A stretch of DNA of 64,000 nucleotides from Asterias rubens (lineage: Eukaryota; Echinodermata; Asteroidea; Forcipulatida; Asteriidae): NCBI RefSeq assembly GCF_902459465.1, contig NC_047076.1, positions 2,865,488 to 2,929,487 on the forward strand, written 5' to 3'. A model generated the notes under the pieces. The model saw nothing but the letters and a program-made list of their open reading frames with translations, was not told the origin of the DNA and searched no databases. Of this stretch, positions 34,782-46,369 are shown piece after piece. The first letter of the stretch is position 1. Each line of letters begins with the position of its first letter. Position numbers and translations under genes: made by a program.

Positions 34782-35140
34782 TTTAAAGCCGTTTGACACT
34801 TTCGGTAAACAGTATTGTCCGAGGCCTACACTTCGTGTATCACAACTTTTATATAAAATAACAAACCTTTGAAAATTTAGGCTCAATCGTTCATCGGAGT
34901 CGGGAAAAAATAACGGGAAAACACGTTTCCGCACGTTTCGCCGTGTCATGACATGTGTTTAAAATAAATCCGTATTTCTCGATATCGAGAATTGATATTG
35001 TCTCAAAAAGTAAAGCATTTTATTGAATAATATTTCAAGAGAAGTCTTTCACCATTACCTTCTGTCAACCCTGTTAGTTATTTGTATATCTGTGAACTTG
35101 TTTTTTGTTTTTCTGTTCCGAAAGTGTCCAATGGCTTTAA
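34782..35140 (+). mobile_element. Family D MITE, copy D2
   Basis: Begins TTTAAAGCCGTTTGACAC and ends GAAAGTGTCCAATGGCTTTAA. The interior has CTTCGTGTATCACAAC, AACAAACCTTTGAAAATTTA and CGTTTCGCCGTGTCATGACA. Opposite orientation to D1 and D3. Confidence 0.85.
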
Positions 35141-35249
35141 GTAAAACAAAGTAAAAAATCATGTTGTCTTTATATGGTTCAATCATCCATGGTTCAATCA
35201 TGGAGGTAGGTCACGTTTGTAACCAGATTCCAATAGGCGATCGTTCAGG

Positions 35250-35331
35250 CTTCCTCAGTCCCTCATCTATATAGAAACAATGTCTTATAGACTTCCTCAG
35301 TCCCTCATCTATATAGAAACAATGTCTTATA
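35250..35331. repeat. Perfect 42-bp tandem duplication
   Basis: The unit starting CTTCCTCAGTCCCTCATC and ending CAATGTCTTATAGA occurs at 35250 and again at 35292. The two copies are the same up to the last two bases. Such identity indicates a very recent event. Confidence 0.9.
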
Positions 35332-35729
35332 AAACGTTTCAATGCCAGTCTGCTATTTACGATTATTAATTGGAACTGCTGCTGGACGCGGCGTGCTTCG
35401 TGACGATTTATTTAGCACACGAACGACTGTTACAAATCTAACCGGACCCTGATAGGCACGCTTTCCAACGACCCACAACGCTCCCTTTCAGATGCAAAAT
35501 GTACATAATATACAATGCACTGACCCGCAAAGTAAATTTGAAAAGATGTTCACTGTTTTCACACCTGACGTCATTCATTGTGCTTACTGTGTGTGACGTG
35601 CAACCTGTATGGGACTCATCGTCAAGAAGCCATAACTGTGCAGGGGGTTTACTTTAATACGGCCCACTCCATCATCAAGAAACTCACTGACTGTGTCTTC
35701 TCTGAGGACGGGATGATGAAAGACGGTGA

Positions 35730-36190
35730 TTGATACCACTCAAGAAATCATATGGGGACATTATTTGTGAAAGCTGATTTATCTATGATCAAATTCATAG
35801 GATCGATTGACGTACCGGTACGCCAGTTGGGTGTTAAAGCTGGAGGGTCTTTGGGGTGAAGAACATTGGAGATTGCTACCGATTGAGAAATCACCATTAC
35901 TATATCCACTTACTCTAGAAAGCTGATTTATCTAGGATCAAACCCACAATTGGATCGTACGCCAGTATTGGGTATTGAATATGTGACCCGAAATACCTTA
36001 TCTTAAGACTCGAAGCTGGATGTCGTTTTAAGAAAACTGGGTGACATTGGTGACTGACCCCTCAAGAAACTTAATTTGGTGATGTGCATCGATCTGATTT
36101 ACCTCACAGCTAGGAGCGGACGCACGTATTGAATGTGGGGTTGACCCGAAATACCTACACGTCGAGTCACTAGAAACGATCGATCTACAA
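35730..36190. repeat. Diverged tandem repeat, about 150-170 bp period
   Basis: AAAGCTGATTTATCTATGAT and AAAGCTGATTTATCTAGGAT occur at about 35770 and 35920, followed by TCGATTGACGTACC- or TTGGATCGTACGCC-type sequence. A third, weaker unit with GTGATGTGCATCGATCTGAT follows near 36070. CGAAATACCT also recurs. Confidence 0.6.
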
Positions 36191-36549
36191 TACAATAGTC
36201 AAGACGAACGCTGATCGCAGCTGATATAAAGTGATTGTCAGTAGGGGTCAAACATATTGTCAAACTTTTACCTGACCTCGTGCTTTGTTTTTGTTTAGAC
36301 TTTATTTATCGGCAGTGTATCTGGAAAGCCTTCACACGAATTTAACACTCAAGGTTTTCAACTTGGTTCTACGACTGTTTTGGAAGCGAATTCGGCCGTC
36401 AGGTGTTACTTGTAGCCACACACGAAGACGTCTTCAAGAACACTGAGCCCGGAAGGTGACCGTATAAGAAATGAGATAGGAACATGAATTAATCGTATAT
36501 CATTATATCTATGAGGGAACTCGAAACTGTTGATTTCAACTGTAAGAAT

Positions 36550-36656
36550 ACCGACGAATAGGATTACAAGAAACCACTCATCAAACAGTCGTATACTCAA
36601 ATTGAATTTCAAGTTCAGTGTCACGTCCTACCGACGACTAGGATTACAAGAAACCA
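36550..36656. repeat. Short direct repeat
   Basis: ACCGACGA followed by ATAGGATTACAAGAAACCAC (first copy) or CTAGGATTACAAGAAACCAC (second copy) occurs at about 36550 and 36630, separated by about 50 bases. No gene. Confidence 0.7.
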
Positions 36657-37613
36657 CAATACCACAACCATAATACACTTCGCGTGATAGAGGAACTATA
36701 GTTTGATGACAAACGGTACATCCGGTCTTAAGTTATCCGCTATAATTCCTGTCCTCAAACCCAACCATAACTTAATATTGCATGCTGTACAAAATTAGTT
36801 GGTGTCACCTACCTGTAGCATTATAGCCACCTGTGTATGATGTCAGTTGTCACATAGTTGTAAAAGGTCATCTTTTAAAATAAAGGCAGGAGTCAGTGCT
36901 GATCTACCAGGACACAATACAATAATTCGGAAATGGTTTGACAGTAATGCAGCCTTGTTCTTGAAGTATATAACTATAGCCAGCGCACACCTGTTGACAT
37001 TAATAATGACATGATCAATCGATCGACTCCTTTGTTATTGAACAACAATCGCTCTCAGCAGATAGGTGTTCAACGCAACTGTTAAATGTTCGCCAAACAG
37101 CCAATCGAAACAGCAAAAGTAATCTTGAACATTATTGTCTGACTTTGAGGTCAAAAGAACAAGGCTGCGATCGATACAACCTGTACTTTCAATTTCACTT
37201 TCACCAATTCATTCATTCATAGCTCACACTCAGACCGTTGAGGCACTGCTTGTCAGCTACCACCACCCGTGACATCACTGGTCGTGTACCACCCCGACTA
37301 TCTGCCGGAAACGCAAGTAAGAAGCAGTCAGATATTATGAGTACGACTGTGTAACTTTACTGTGCATTAGTTGTATTCGTAAGCTCGTCATATTGTGCAA
37401 AGGTCTGTGGAGCAGTTATTATGGCTTTTGTTTACCTGCATTGAATTTCAAGGACCGGCATTCTGTGCAGTCTGTGCGGAAAGTGTCTAATGCTTGCAGA
37501 GCTATTGGCTACCTATTCGGACGGTCCCGGTGAGTGATTTTTGTAACAGAACATTTTGAACACTGCGTTTGGACTTTAAGTTGTATCATTCTCACACAAA
37601 CTTGAAATTGACC

Positions 37614-38762
37614 ATGGAGTTTGATAGCTACGATAGCTTCAACTCCTCGGAGGTGGACAATTCCACGGACATTCCTTTCGAATTCAGCGACTACACCCAG
37701 AGAGTGGTGGTCGCCACGATGTTCCTGACCGCCTCCCTAGTCGGTACCCTGGGCAACGCTCTGGTGATACTCGCCGTACTGTTGTCCAAAAAGCTCCGGA
37801 CAGCGACCAACGCGTTCGTGGTGAATCTAAGCTTAGCGGACTTGCTGACCTCGCTGGTGATCGTGTGGGACGCTGTGGCCCTGCTGGGCAAGGATGGATT
37901 CCCCGTCTCGGAATGGGTGTGCAAGGTGGTCGCCATTATCCAGTCCACAACTGTTGGTTGTAGCATGTACATGTTGGCTTCTATTGGATTGAACCGGCTA
38001 CTGCTGATCACGCGAGCCGCTACAACGTACAGGGTTCTCTACACGCCTAAAAAGATCGCCATGTGGTTAATATTCACCTGGATGATCCCTCTATCGATAA
38101 CCCTCCTACCCCCTGTTTTCGATGTGGGTGCGGTTGGGTACAACCCCAAATACCACACCTGTGGGTCCATCTCATCTCACCCCTTATCCAACTACTACGA
38201 TCTCATCGTGGCCGGTGGGTTATACCCCATCCCACTCGTCACAATCATCGTCTGCTACGTCCTCTTGTGGCAGCACCTTAATCGCCATGCCAAGAGGATG
38301 ATCACCTCCCCCCAAGCTTCCGTGGATTCCACAGCCAACAACCTGTCCATCGTCTCTAAGGATGTAGATGCCGTCAACAACCACTATCCACAGTCACCGA
38401 GGCACAGCACGGGGACCGTCCGGACCAACGCCACCATAAGCCGTAACCGTATGAGCCGACGTCAGTACGAGATCACCAAGAACATGTTCTATGTCTTGTG
38501 TGCCTTCATGCTTTGTCTAACTCCCTACGCCATTTGCCTGTTCTTCGACGACAGCGATCCGGCGATACCATATGCCGCCGCCATTTTGTTTATCAACAGC
38601 TGTATAAATCCCGTTATTTATGCAGTTAAGCACCCGCATTTTAAGACTGTATTCGGCTGCATCTTCCGTCGCCAGTGGGACCACATCCCTGAGCCCTCGG
38701 ACACACTCAAGAGGCTAATAAGGGGAGGAAACTGTTGTGGGAGAAGTGCTTTTTACGCATGA
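37614..38762 (+). CDS. Class A GPCR paralogue 3 (melatonin/moody-like NRx group), single exon
   Basis: Seven-helix receptor of 382 aa, ligand unknown. The start is the ATG at 37614 in a good context (ACCATGG). The frame stays open upstream to 37569, but with no ATG. N10 and N16 are glycosylation sites, and FEFSDYTQR (22-30) is the family block. TM1 has N48, TM2 has NLSLADLL with D76, and C103 is the TM3 cysteine. NRL (127-129) stands in the DRY position. The third cytoplasmic loop is long and rich in Ser, Thr and Asn, ending RRQYEITKN. TM6 has CLTPY, TM7 has NPVIY (332-336), and helix 8 reads KHPHFKTVFGCIF with a palmitoylation-type Cys. It is the only receptor of the four on the plus strand and is closest in motifs to the 24.5-kb gene. 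Confidence 0.93.
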   Translation: MEFDSYDSFNSSEVDNSTDIPFEFSDYTQRVVVATMFLTASLVGTLGNALVILAVLLSKKLRTATNAFVVNLSLADLLTSLVIVWDAVALLGKDGFPVSEWVCKVVAIIQSTTVGCSMYMLASIGLNRLLLITRAATTYRVLYTPKKIAMWLIFTWMIPLSITLLPPVFDVGAVGYNPKYHTCGSISSHPLSNYYDLIVAGGLYPIPLVTIIVCYVLLWQHLNRHAKRMITSPQASVDSTANNLSIVSKDVDAVNNHYPQSPRHSTGTVRTNATISRNRMSRRQYEITKNMFYVLCAFMLCLTPYAICLFFDDSDPAIPYAAAILFINSCINPVIYAVKHPHFKTVFGCIFRRQWDHIPEPSDTLKRLIRGGNCCGRSAFYA

Positions 38763-38859
38763 GAATTCTGAAACACCTGCCTTATCTTATGGAACTTTTG
38801 CGATGCTACGTCTCAAGTTTAATTAGACTCGCCGCCAGTCACCTATAATGTCATTTAAA

Positions 38860-39240
38860 CAGTGGTTTCCAAAATGGTGGGCGTTGCCTTAGGCTCAGCC
38901 CGGGCAAGAGCTAGAGGTAAAGAGGTGCGGTGGTTTAAAGATGATAATTTTTAACACAACATGTTTTAAGCAAACGAGCAATTATCAGTAGTTTTTAAAA
39001 TATTGTCGGCGTTGCCTTAAGCCTCAGCCGGGGTTTTAAAGATAATAGCTTTTATCCCAACACTTTTAAGCAAACGAATTGTTATCAGTGGTTTGTAAAT
39101 GGTGGGCGTTTCCGAATTCCTTAGCCTCAGCCCGGGCCAGAGGTAAAGCAAACGTTTTGGAAGAGGCACTGTGCTTTGATGACAATATTAATAAAAGTAG
39201 TTTTTAATACTTAATTTGTTAAGCAAACGAACAATTATTC
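38860..39240 (+). repeat. Tandem repeat downstream of GPCR 3, three units of about 130 bp
   Basis: GTGGGCGTTGCCTTAGGCTC or a close variant, CAGCCCGGGC, GGTTTTAAAGAT-like and TTTTAAGCAAACGA-like segments recur three times in the same order. The array is just past the stop codon, so it may lie in the 3' UTR. Confidence 0.7.
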
Positions 39241-39704
39241 AAACGATTTTGGAAGAGAAACTACGTTGTGATGATGTCGATACAAAATAGTGACTGCTGT
39301 ATACCATGTAAAGTAGAGGCAAAATGTGTAAACTGCCAAAGATGAAAAAAATAAGCAGGATTGAAAAATTAACTGGAGCTTGTGTCAAGAGACATGTATT
39401 GATTTAAATATAATACATTATTGGCTTTTGAAAGAGTATATAAATTCGTATTCTCGAATGAATACACCACATGACAAACGTATGCAAATTTATTCAATTA
39501 AGGTTGCTTGTATCCAGACCGAGGCTGAATTGGTTATAGTCTGGCTCCATTCCATAATGTTTCAGTCAGTATTCATTTCTGTTGTTGCATACATGGAAAG
39601 CGATAAACATGACTGCTGCCCTCTTGATTATTACAATGTGCCACTCACAGTATTAGGCCATGTTCGAATTAGCAGCTACATCTACGGCTATGGCTAGTGT
39701 CATT

Positions 39705-40077
39705 GGCACTGGACACTATTGGTAATTGTCAAAGACTAGCCTTCAGAGTTGGTGTATCTCAACATAAGCATAACAAACCTGTGAAAATTTGAGCTCAATC
39801 GGTCATCGAACTTGCGAGATAATAATGAAAGGAAAAAACACCCTAGTCACACGAAGTTGTTTGCGTTTAGATGGTTGATTTCGAGACCTCAAGTTCTAAA
39901 TCTGAGGTCTCGAAATCAAATTCGTGGAAAATTACGTCTTTCTCTAAAACTATGGCACTTCAGAGAGAGCTTTTTCTCACAATGTTTTATACCATCAAGC
40001 TCTCCCCATTACTCGTTACCAAGTAAGATTTTATGCCAATATTTATTTTGAGTAATTAACAATAGCGTCCACTGTTA
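39705..40077 (+). mobile_element. Family B MITE, copy B3
   Basis: Begins GCACTGGACACTATTGGTAA and ends AATAGCGTCCACTGTTAAG, with the central hairpin GAGACCTCAAGTTC/GAGGTCTCGAAATC. It abuts a family H-like fragment on its left. Confidence 0.85.
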
Positions 40078-40305
40078 AGAAGAACTGTCGAAAGCCTCAA
40101 ATTCGTGCACGGTGGTCTTAGGGCCTTGTCAAACTGGGCATCTTTTCCAGGCAATTTGGAGGCAACCAATTGTGTGCATGCCACATGCTCACTTTCATAA
40201 TTATACCACATGAGTATTTTTTTCTTACGATCCCTTAGGGAAATTATGTGAACATTCAAATGTGAATGCCTTTTCTTCATTATTGCAAGAGAAATAGCTT
40301 TATTT

Positions 40306-40690
40306 AAAGGAACACGTTGCCTTGGATCGGTCGAGTTGGTCTTTGAAAAGCGTATGTAACCAATTGTTATAGAATGCATATGATTAGAAAGATATTTTAA
40401 AAGTAGAATAAAATGATCCACACAAGTATCACTCGAAAGTGCGTGGTTTTCCTTTTATCTCGTCGACAAACACGGTCGGCCATTTATGGGAGTCAAAATT
40501 TTGACTCCCATAAATGGCTGACCGTGTTAGTTCGCAAAGTAAAAGGAAAACCACGCAATTTCGAGGCAAATGTGTGTGGATCATTGTATCTACGTTTTAA
40601 ACATCTTTCTAACCATATGTATTTTATAACAAACGGTTACAAACGCTTTTCAAAGACCAACTCGACTGATCCAAGGCAACGTGTTCCTGT
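40306..40690. mobile_element. Palindromic MITE family A, copy A2
   Basis: Full-length near-perfect palindrome of about 385 bp, beginning AAAGGAACACGTTGCCTTGG and ending GCAACGTGTTCCT. It is centred on TCAAAATTTTGA, where ATGGGAGTCAAAATTTTGAC and CCCATAAATGG meet. It could fold into one hairpin along its whole length. Confidence 0.9.
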
Positions 40691-42079
40691 AATACACGCT
40701 GACCCGAGCATTATTCATTTTTAAATAAATTTAAAATAGTTCATTCAATAATTTTGAGCAACGGGAACTTTATCATTCAAAAGTGGATGCCATTGCATGG
40801 ACCGATGCCATGGGCAGGCCATTTTTGAAACCACGGCCTGTACTGACTTCGCGTGTGGTTTCGAAAATGGCCACTTCCACCCAATTGAAAATGGTGCCCG
40901 ATTGAAAACATTGTAGGGAAGCAATGACACACGTGTGCTATGTTATTTTGGCTGGTTACATAACTCTGGCAAGGACAATTTGATTTTGCTTTTTTCTGCT
41001 GAGACAGCGCTATGCAATTGCCCCCTGGCTATAGCAACTGTCCAAAAATGCTATTTCTCACCCAGACTATAACATGTTTTTAATGATTTTATTTTGCGAT
41101 CTGACGATCGTGCCTAAGAACATTCAGCTCAGTTAATTGTATTAACTCAAATAAACAAGTTCTAAACGCTTAATTTGTCAATTTTACTTCTCTTTCAAAA
41201 GGGGAAAATATTTTCCTTTTTTAATTTTGAAAATATTAGCAAACAAAATGTTCGCTCTCACGATAGCATATAGGACTTATCGAGGGATTTTTGTAAAAAC
41301 TGGTTTAACCCACATACTCGAATCTAATTTATACATCCATTATTTTGAAGGAGCATTTAATATTATAAATCAGCGACACAGTAAAACAAATGATAACGTT
41401 GCCATAACCTGGTTTGTGTGGGTCTTTTCTTTTCTCTTTTGCATGCATCAGCTAGGCTTTATTTGTAGTAAAATCTTAATTTAGAAATCAACCCCTGAGT
41501 AATTTAGGATATGTAAAGCGAAATAATACCTCCATGTATCTGGGGAAATCACCAGACCTTCCCCGGAAATTAATGAACTTCAATTTGTCGTTAAAGTAAA
41601 GACTTTGGCCCCAGACAGAGTTGAACCTTTTACTCTTCTTATCTAAAAACGAGGAAGTATGAGCTTTCAAAACCTGATATATTTAACTCCTAGTAGACTA
41701 TTGGTCTTTTTTGTTTCTCATATGGCTATTCTCGTTAAAACAACAAAGAATAACAACTTAATTTTCACTTAATACAAACCAAAGGTGAATAATTTGTTTG
41801 GTGTGGGCGTCACATTCCACCAAAAACAATAAATTAAAAGGGTGACAAACACTTCCGTTTTGTTCGTTCTTGGAGTGCATCCAACGTTTACTGTCTGACA
41901 AAAGTTTGCATAAAGTGACACTATTAGCAACTAAATAAGATTGACATGGCATAAATTTAGACGAATTATGGACTGGATTCTATTGATCACTGTTTCTCTA
42001 GTGTGGTTCTCTTTTGACAGATTACGATTGAGTATTAGTTATTGCTGTTGAATGATAAGGGAACACGGAATTGAACTGA

Positions 42080-42166
42080 ATCTGAGAAGTGTTACCGCGT
42101 GATACGCTTCTCCGATTGTGTATTCCTATCCTGTATTCGTGGACATTATTCGCTCCGGATTTTCGG
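42080..42166. mobile_element. Short hairpin element (family J), copy 2
   Basis: On the minus strand it reads ATCCGGAGCGAATAATGTCC, then CGGAGAAGCGTATCAC and GTAACACTTCTCAG, the same order as the element at 34557-34652. Diverged, with an imperfect stem. Confidence 0.5.
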
Positions 42167-42352
42167 CAATATTCTTGACCATCTGCTGAATTGAAATTTA
42201 CAGATGCTAGTTTTATTGTGTATTATATCTACATTTAATAATTGACTAAAACAATCGAACGGTTAAAACAACCAAAATGTACACTTGCCCTTTAACAAGG
42301 GTCATGTGAACCATTTATTCCCTCTCCTGTTTAGATTAAATGATTCAAACTA

Positions 42353-42726
42353 CTTAAAGACACTGGACACCTTTGGTAATATTGTCAAAGGCCAGTGCAC
42401 TTCGTGTATCTCAACATATGCACAAAATAACTCAATTGGTCGTCGAAGTTTGCGAGATAACAATGGAAGAAGAAAAAAAACACCTTTGTCACACGAAGTT
42501 GTGTGCTTTCAGATGCTTGATTTCGAGACTTCACGTGTGAGTTCTCGAAATCAATTCGAATATTTTACTGAAAAATTACTTCTTTCTCAAAAACTACGTT
42601 ACTTCAGAGGGAGCTGTTTCTCACAATGTTTTATACATGCCAACAGCTCTCCATTGCTCGTTACCAAGTAAGTTTTTATGCTAACAATTATTTTGAGTAA
42701 TTACCAATAGTGTCCAGTGCCTTTAA
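42353..42726 (+). mobile_element. Family B MITE, copy B4
   Basis: Begins CTTAAAGACACTGGACACC and ends GTGTCCAGTGCCTTTAAG. The interior has the central hairpin around CGAGACTTCACGTGTGAG and TTCTCAAAAACTACGTTACT. Confidence 0.85.
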
Positions 42727-43458
42727 GCTAAAATGTAAAGAAAACAATATAATGTCTGTATTGAGGATTGAGGATTAGTATAATTGTATCCATGAAACTG
42801 ATAGTATGAAACTAAAACCACCCTAATTTCTTGTTGGTGTGCAACCAAATCGTTCATCTCCACTTTCTGTTTCATTCTGGAAAACTTCATGTTTATTTCT
42901 TTCCCGGTCCGTCTTCCGATCACATGCATGGTGTTGGTGTTATAACCACGCGGGTGGAAAATCCCCCAAGTCTACACACCCCAAATAAATCCTCGTGCAT
43001 TCCATCAATTTGTATAATCAAAACACCTTTCCGTTCGGGGTTCCGTCGGCAAGGTCGTGAAGCCATTGTGTGAAAAGCTTAGGGATTCCATTGGCTCTAA
43101 TCTTTTATAGCAAAACATTGTTATCATTTTTATCTGCCCTCTTGTTTTCACTCCGACTATGTACCGTAGTACAACCATTGATGGAGCAGGTACAACCGAA
43201 TAGAGACGTGCATTGACCTTGTGTTCTTTGTGTACAAAACATTAACCTCCTACATTCCGTGGCTTTTCATGGTAGGCAAGATAATACACTGGTCTTCAAT
43301 TGGAAATGGGAATGTTTTCATTGTGTTATTTAAATAAAGAGTTATACAAGTATCAGCTGAACATTTTTTTTTTCAAATGTGCACTCTTTTTCATCAAAGA
43401 ATGCTGAAAATCAGACGCAGTGCAGTCACAAGATACACCTGTACGATTTATAATAATT

Positions 43459-44144
43459 TTAAAGACACTGGGCCCAATTTCATAGAGCTGCTTAAGCAAA
43501 AAATTTGCTTAAGCACGAAAATAGCTTGCTTATTTTACACATGTTACTGGCAAAAATTTCATGCCATGTATATTAATTGTGACTAATATTTAGCTGTTGT
43601 TTACTTAACATAACAATTGAGTGGAGTCTTAGCCGCTAATCTGCTTTTACAAAGCAAAGATTTGTTTGCTTAAGCAAAGATTTGTTTGCTTAAGCAAAGA
43701 TTTGTTTGCTTAAGCAAACATTTTTGCTTAAGCAGCTCTATGAAATTGGGCCCTGGACACTATTGGTAATTGTAAACGACTAGCCTTCACACTTGGTGTA
43801 TCTCAACACATTCATAAAATATTAACAAACTTGTGAAAATTTTAGCTCTATCGTTCTTCAAAGTTTCGAGATACCAATGAAAGAAAAAACACCCTTGTCG
43901 CATCATGGTCCCACGAAGTTGTGTGCTTTCAGATGCTTGATTTCGAGACCTCAAATTCTAAATCTAAAGTCTCTAAATCAAATTTGTTGAAAAATTACTT
44001 CTTTCTCGACAACTACGTCACCTATGAAGAGGGAGCTGTTTCTCACAATGTGTTATACTATCAACCTCTCCCCATTACTCATTATCAAAAAAGGTTTTAT
44101 GATAATAAATATTTTGAGTAAACAATAGTGTCCACTGCATTTAA
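43459..44144 (+). mobile_element. Family B MITE, copy B5, split by a family C element
   Basis: The first 12 bases (TTAAAGACACTG) lie at 43459-43470 and the rest resumes at 43754 with TGGACACTATTGG. Removing 43471-43753, and one copy of the duplicated TG, restores a normal left end. The element ends TGTCCACTGCATTTAAG. Confidence 0.85.
43471..43753. mobile_element. Family C element, copy C4, nested in B5
   Basis: Perfect ends GGCCCAATTTCATAGAGCTG and CAGCTCTATGAAATTGGGCC. Near its right end the unit TTTGTTTGCTTAAGCAAAGA is repeated about three times (43650-43720). Flanked by TG on both sides, as expected for a target-site duplication. Confidence 0.85.
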
Positions 44145-44540
44145 GTTGTGTATACATTGGTATCTTTGATTATTGAACTGTCAATATAGGATTATACAAT
44201 TTGTGATTCTGAGATGGACAGTGTGGGTATTAAAAGTCATCAAATCATTGTCACAACAGCTCGCGGCGTTCGGATGGTTGTGACTGACTCATTAAAAAGG
44301 GAGCAAATATTTATCTGGACAGCTTTCCCGGCTGGCATGGCCTCAATTTGGCTGCGTCTACAAGTGAGGTGTGTGACAGCATGGTCCATAATCATAACAT
44401 TATTATTATTATTATTTGTTGCGATGTTTATGTTTGTGGCTCTTCTTGGCCTGGTTTCATAGTTCACCCATGGAGGTAGAAATATATCTCACCCAACTAA
44501 ATCTTACGAATGCGTCGCTCACTTCTGTAAATGAAATCCA

Positions 44541-44926
44541 TTAAAGCCATTATACACTTTCGGAACAGAAAAAAAAAATCAAAAACAAAAAAAAATCACA
44601 GATTTACAAATAACTTACAGGGTTTACAGAAGGTAATGATGAAAGACTTCTCTTGAAATGTTACTCAATGAAATGCTTTACTTTTTGAGAAAACATTAAA
44701 ACAATATCAATTCTCGATAGCGAGAATTACGGATTTATTTTAAACACATGCCATGACACGGCGAAACGTGCGGAAACAAGGGTGGGTTTTTCCGTTTTTT
44801 TCTCCCAACTCCGATGACCGATTGAGCCTAAATTTGACAGGTTTGTTATTTTATATATAAGTTGTGATACACGAAGTGTGGGCCTTTGGACAATACTGTT
44901 TACCGAAAGTGTCCAATGGCTTTAAA
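44541..44926 (-). mobile_element. Family D MITE, copy D3
   Basis: Begins ATTAAAGCCATTATACACTT and ends AAAGTGTCCAATGGCTTTAA. The interior matches D1 closely, for example TGAAAGACTTCTCTTGAAAT and GATACACGAAGTGTGGGCC. Confidence 0.85.
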
Positions 44927-45414
44927 GTAATTAAACAATATTTGAATAATAAGTATATAGGCTATCATTGTTTACATTACTGTCATATCTTTGTAGCTTG
45001 CGAATACTCCATTTGAATAATTTTTCACTGTCATATAAATTCAAGAGGTGGCCTGTGAACTTTTATTGTAATTATGGAAATGAAAATGTTTTTGTGAATA
45101 AGCGGAACTGCCCTGAATAAGATGTGTATATTGCGTGGGTCATTAAGGAAGTCCAGTCAGATTCTGGTCTTGTTATGATGGACACAAGGACGAGGTCATA
45201 AACGCCAACCAGTCCCCTGGTCAGCCAGTGTTGACACATAAAACAGCACGTAAAACGTCACAAGCGCCATCTTTAAAAAATACATCGCAGTTGCAGCTTG
45301 TGGTGTACTCCATAAAATAGAGAGTAAACAGGCACTCAACATACCCTAGTACCTTAGACAGATTTGAGACCCCCAATAATGTAAAAGGGATACAGTGTAC
45401 ACATTTTGTGACCT

Positions 45415-45691
45415 GGGCCCAATTTCATAGCGCTGCTTAACGGTAAGCAAATTTGCGTGCTTACTGTAGCAGGAAAATTTGCTTGAGCCTTAGCGTATTT
45501 CACAGGTTAGCAGAAAAATTGGGCGGCCATTTTGCGTGTTTACCGTGGATTTGCATTGTGACGTCATTTTTTTTCGTGCGGTAAGCACCGGAAGGTTAGC
45601 ATGCATTTTCGTGTGCTTAGCAGCGCTATGAAATAGAAATTTCACAGTAAGCACAAAATCGGCCGCTAAGCAGCGCTATGAAATTGGGCCC
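45415..45691. mobile_element. Family C element, copy C5
   Basis: Ends TGGGCCCAATTTCATAGCGC and GCGCTATGAAATTGGGCCCA are exact inverted repeats. The interior repeats GTAAGCA/TGCTTAC motifs, and an extra internal AGCAGCGCTATGAAAT precedes the real right end. Confidence 0.85.
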
Positions 45692-46369
45692 AAGGCATTG
45701 TTGACTTCTAAATAAATTATGCATTTTGGATGACATTTTGCCGAGAGGGAATATTTCTTAAGATTGATGCTCGGACGTTACGAAAATTACACTCAGCTGG
45801 TTCAGGGGTATTTTTTATTGGAGTGTGAATAACTCGACGAGCCCATATTAAATTGAGCAGCTGATTACAGTTCAAGAGTCAATGTTATGTCCCTTTTACT
45901 GTACTAAGCTGTAAGACTTTTAAGTATCTTGTGTGCAATGTCCCATGTGGGACATGCGTGGTCGAAATAAAGAGATATAAAACAAAGTCGTGCTGAACAT
46001 TGTTTATTAGAACTCATGGTTAATTCTAAATTCTGAGGAACATCTGCGTTAAAAAAGTTTGTCCCGACTCTTCGTTTTTAAAGTAACTCACATGAGTGAT
46101 TGTTCAAAGAAATTTCCCTTTTTATCCTTAAAAAATGTGTTGTTTCGTTTTGGAAGAGGTATGTTCATGGGGCAGGGGTGAGGTCGAGGTTCCACATTGT
46201 TCTATTGTTTTCAGACTCAGCTGGTCTGATTGTTTTTTTCCGACCCACTCAGCATCCGGTGAAACTGATTTTATTTTGATTCTCACCTCTTGCGAAATCA
46301 GTAGCTTTCCGGTTGGATCCAAATCGAAAATGTCATTACAATAGTTTCTGTCTGGATCATCATATTCTC

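Larger units (their letters stand above)
31652..37613. other. Spacer between divergent GPCR 2 and GPCR 3
   Basis: Both receptor promoters should lie at its ends. Inside are a TGTCCRAC-type cryptic repeat (32200-32515), a hairpin (34557-34652), a family D element (34782-35140), a perfect 42-bp duplication (35250-35331) and diverged tandem repeats (35730-36190, 36550-36656). About 32750-34550 and 36670-37600 hold nothing I can assign. Confidence 0.6.

Noticed and set aside
37569-37613. Fifteen-codon N-terminal extension of GPCR 3
   Set aside because: The frame is open but begins at TTG, not ATG. The ATG at 37614 has a good ACCATGG context and leaves the full family block intact.
43650-43720. 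Short direct repeats resembling a small CRISPR array
   Set aside because: The units are immediately adjacent with no spacers, lie inside a family C transposon, and the DNA is animal.
44214-44462. Hydrophobic 82-codon open frame, possible small membrane protein
   Set aside because: The hydrophobic run comes from an ATT microsatellite, and there is no homology I recognise nor any splice-linked exon.
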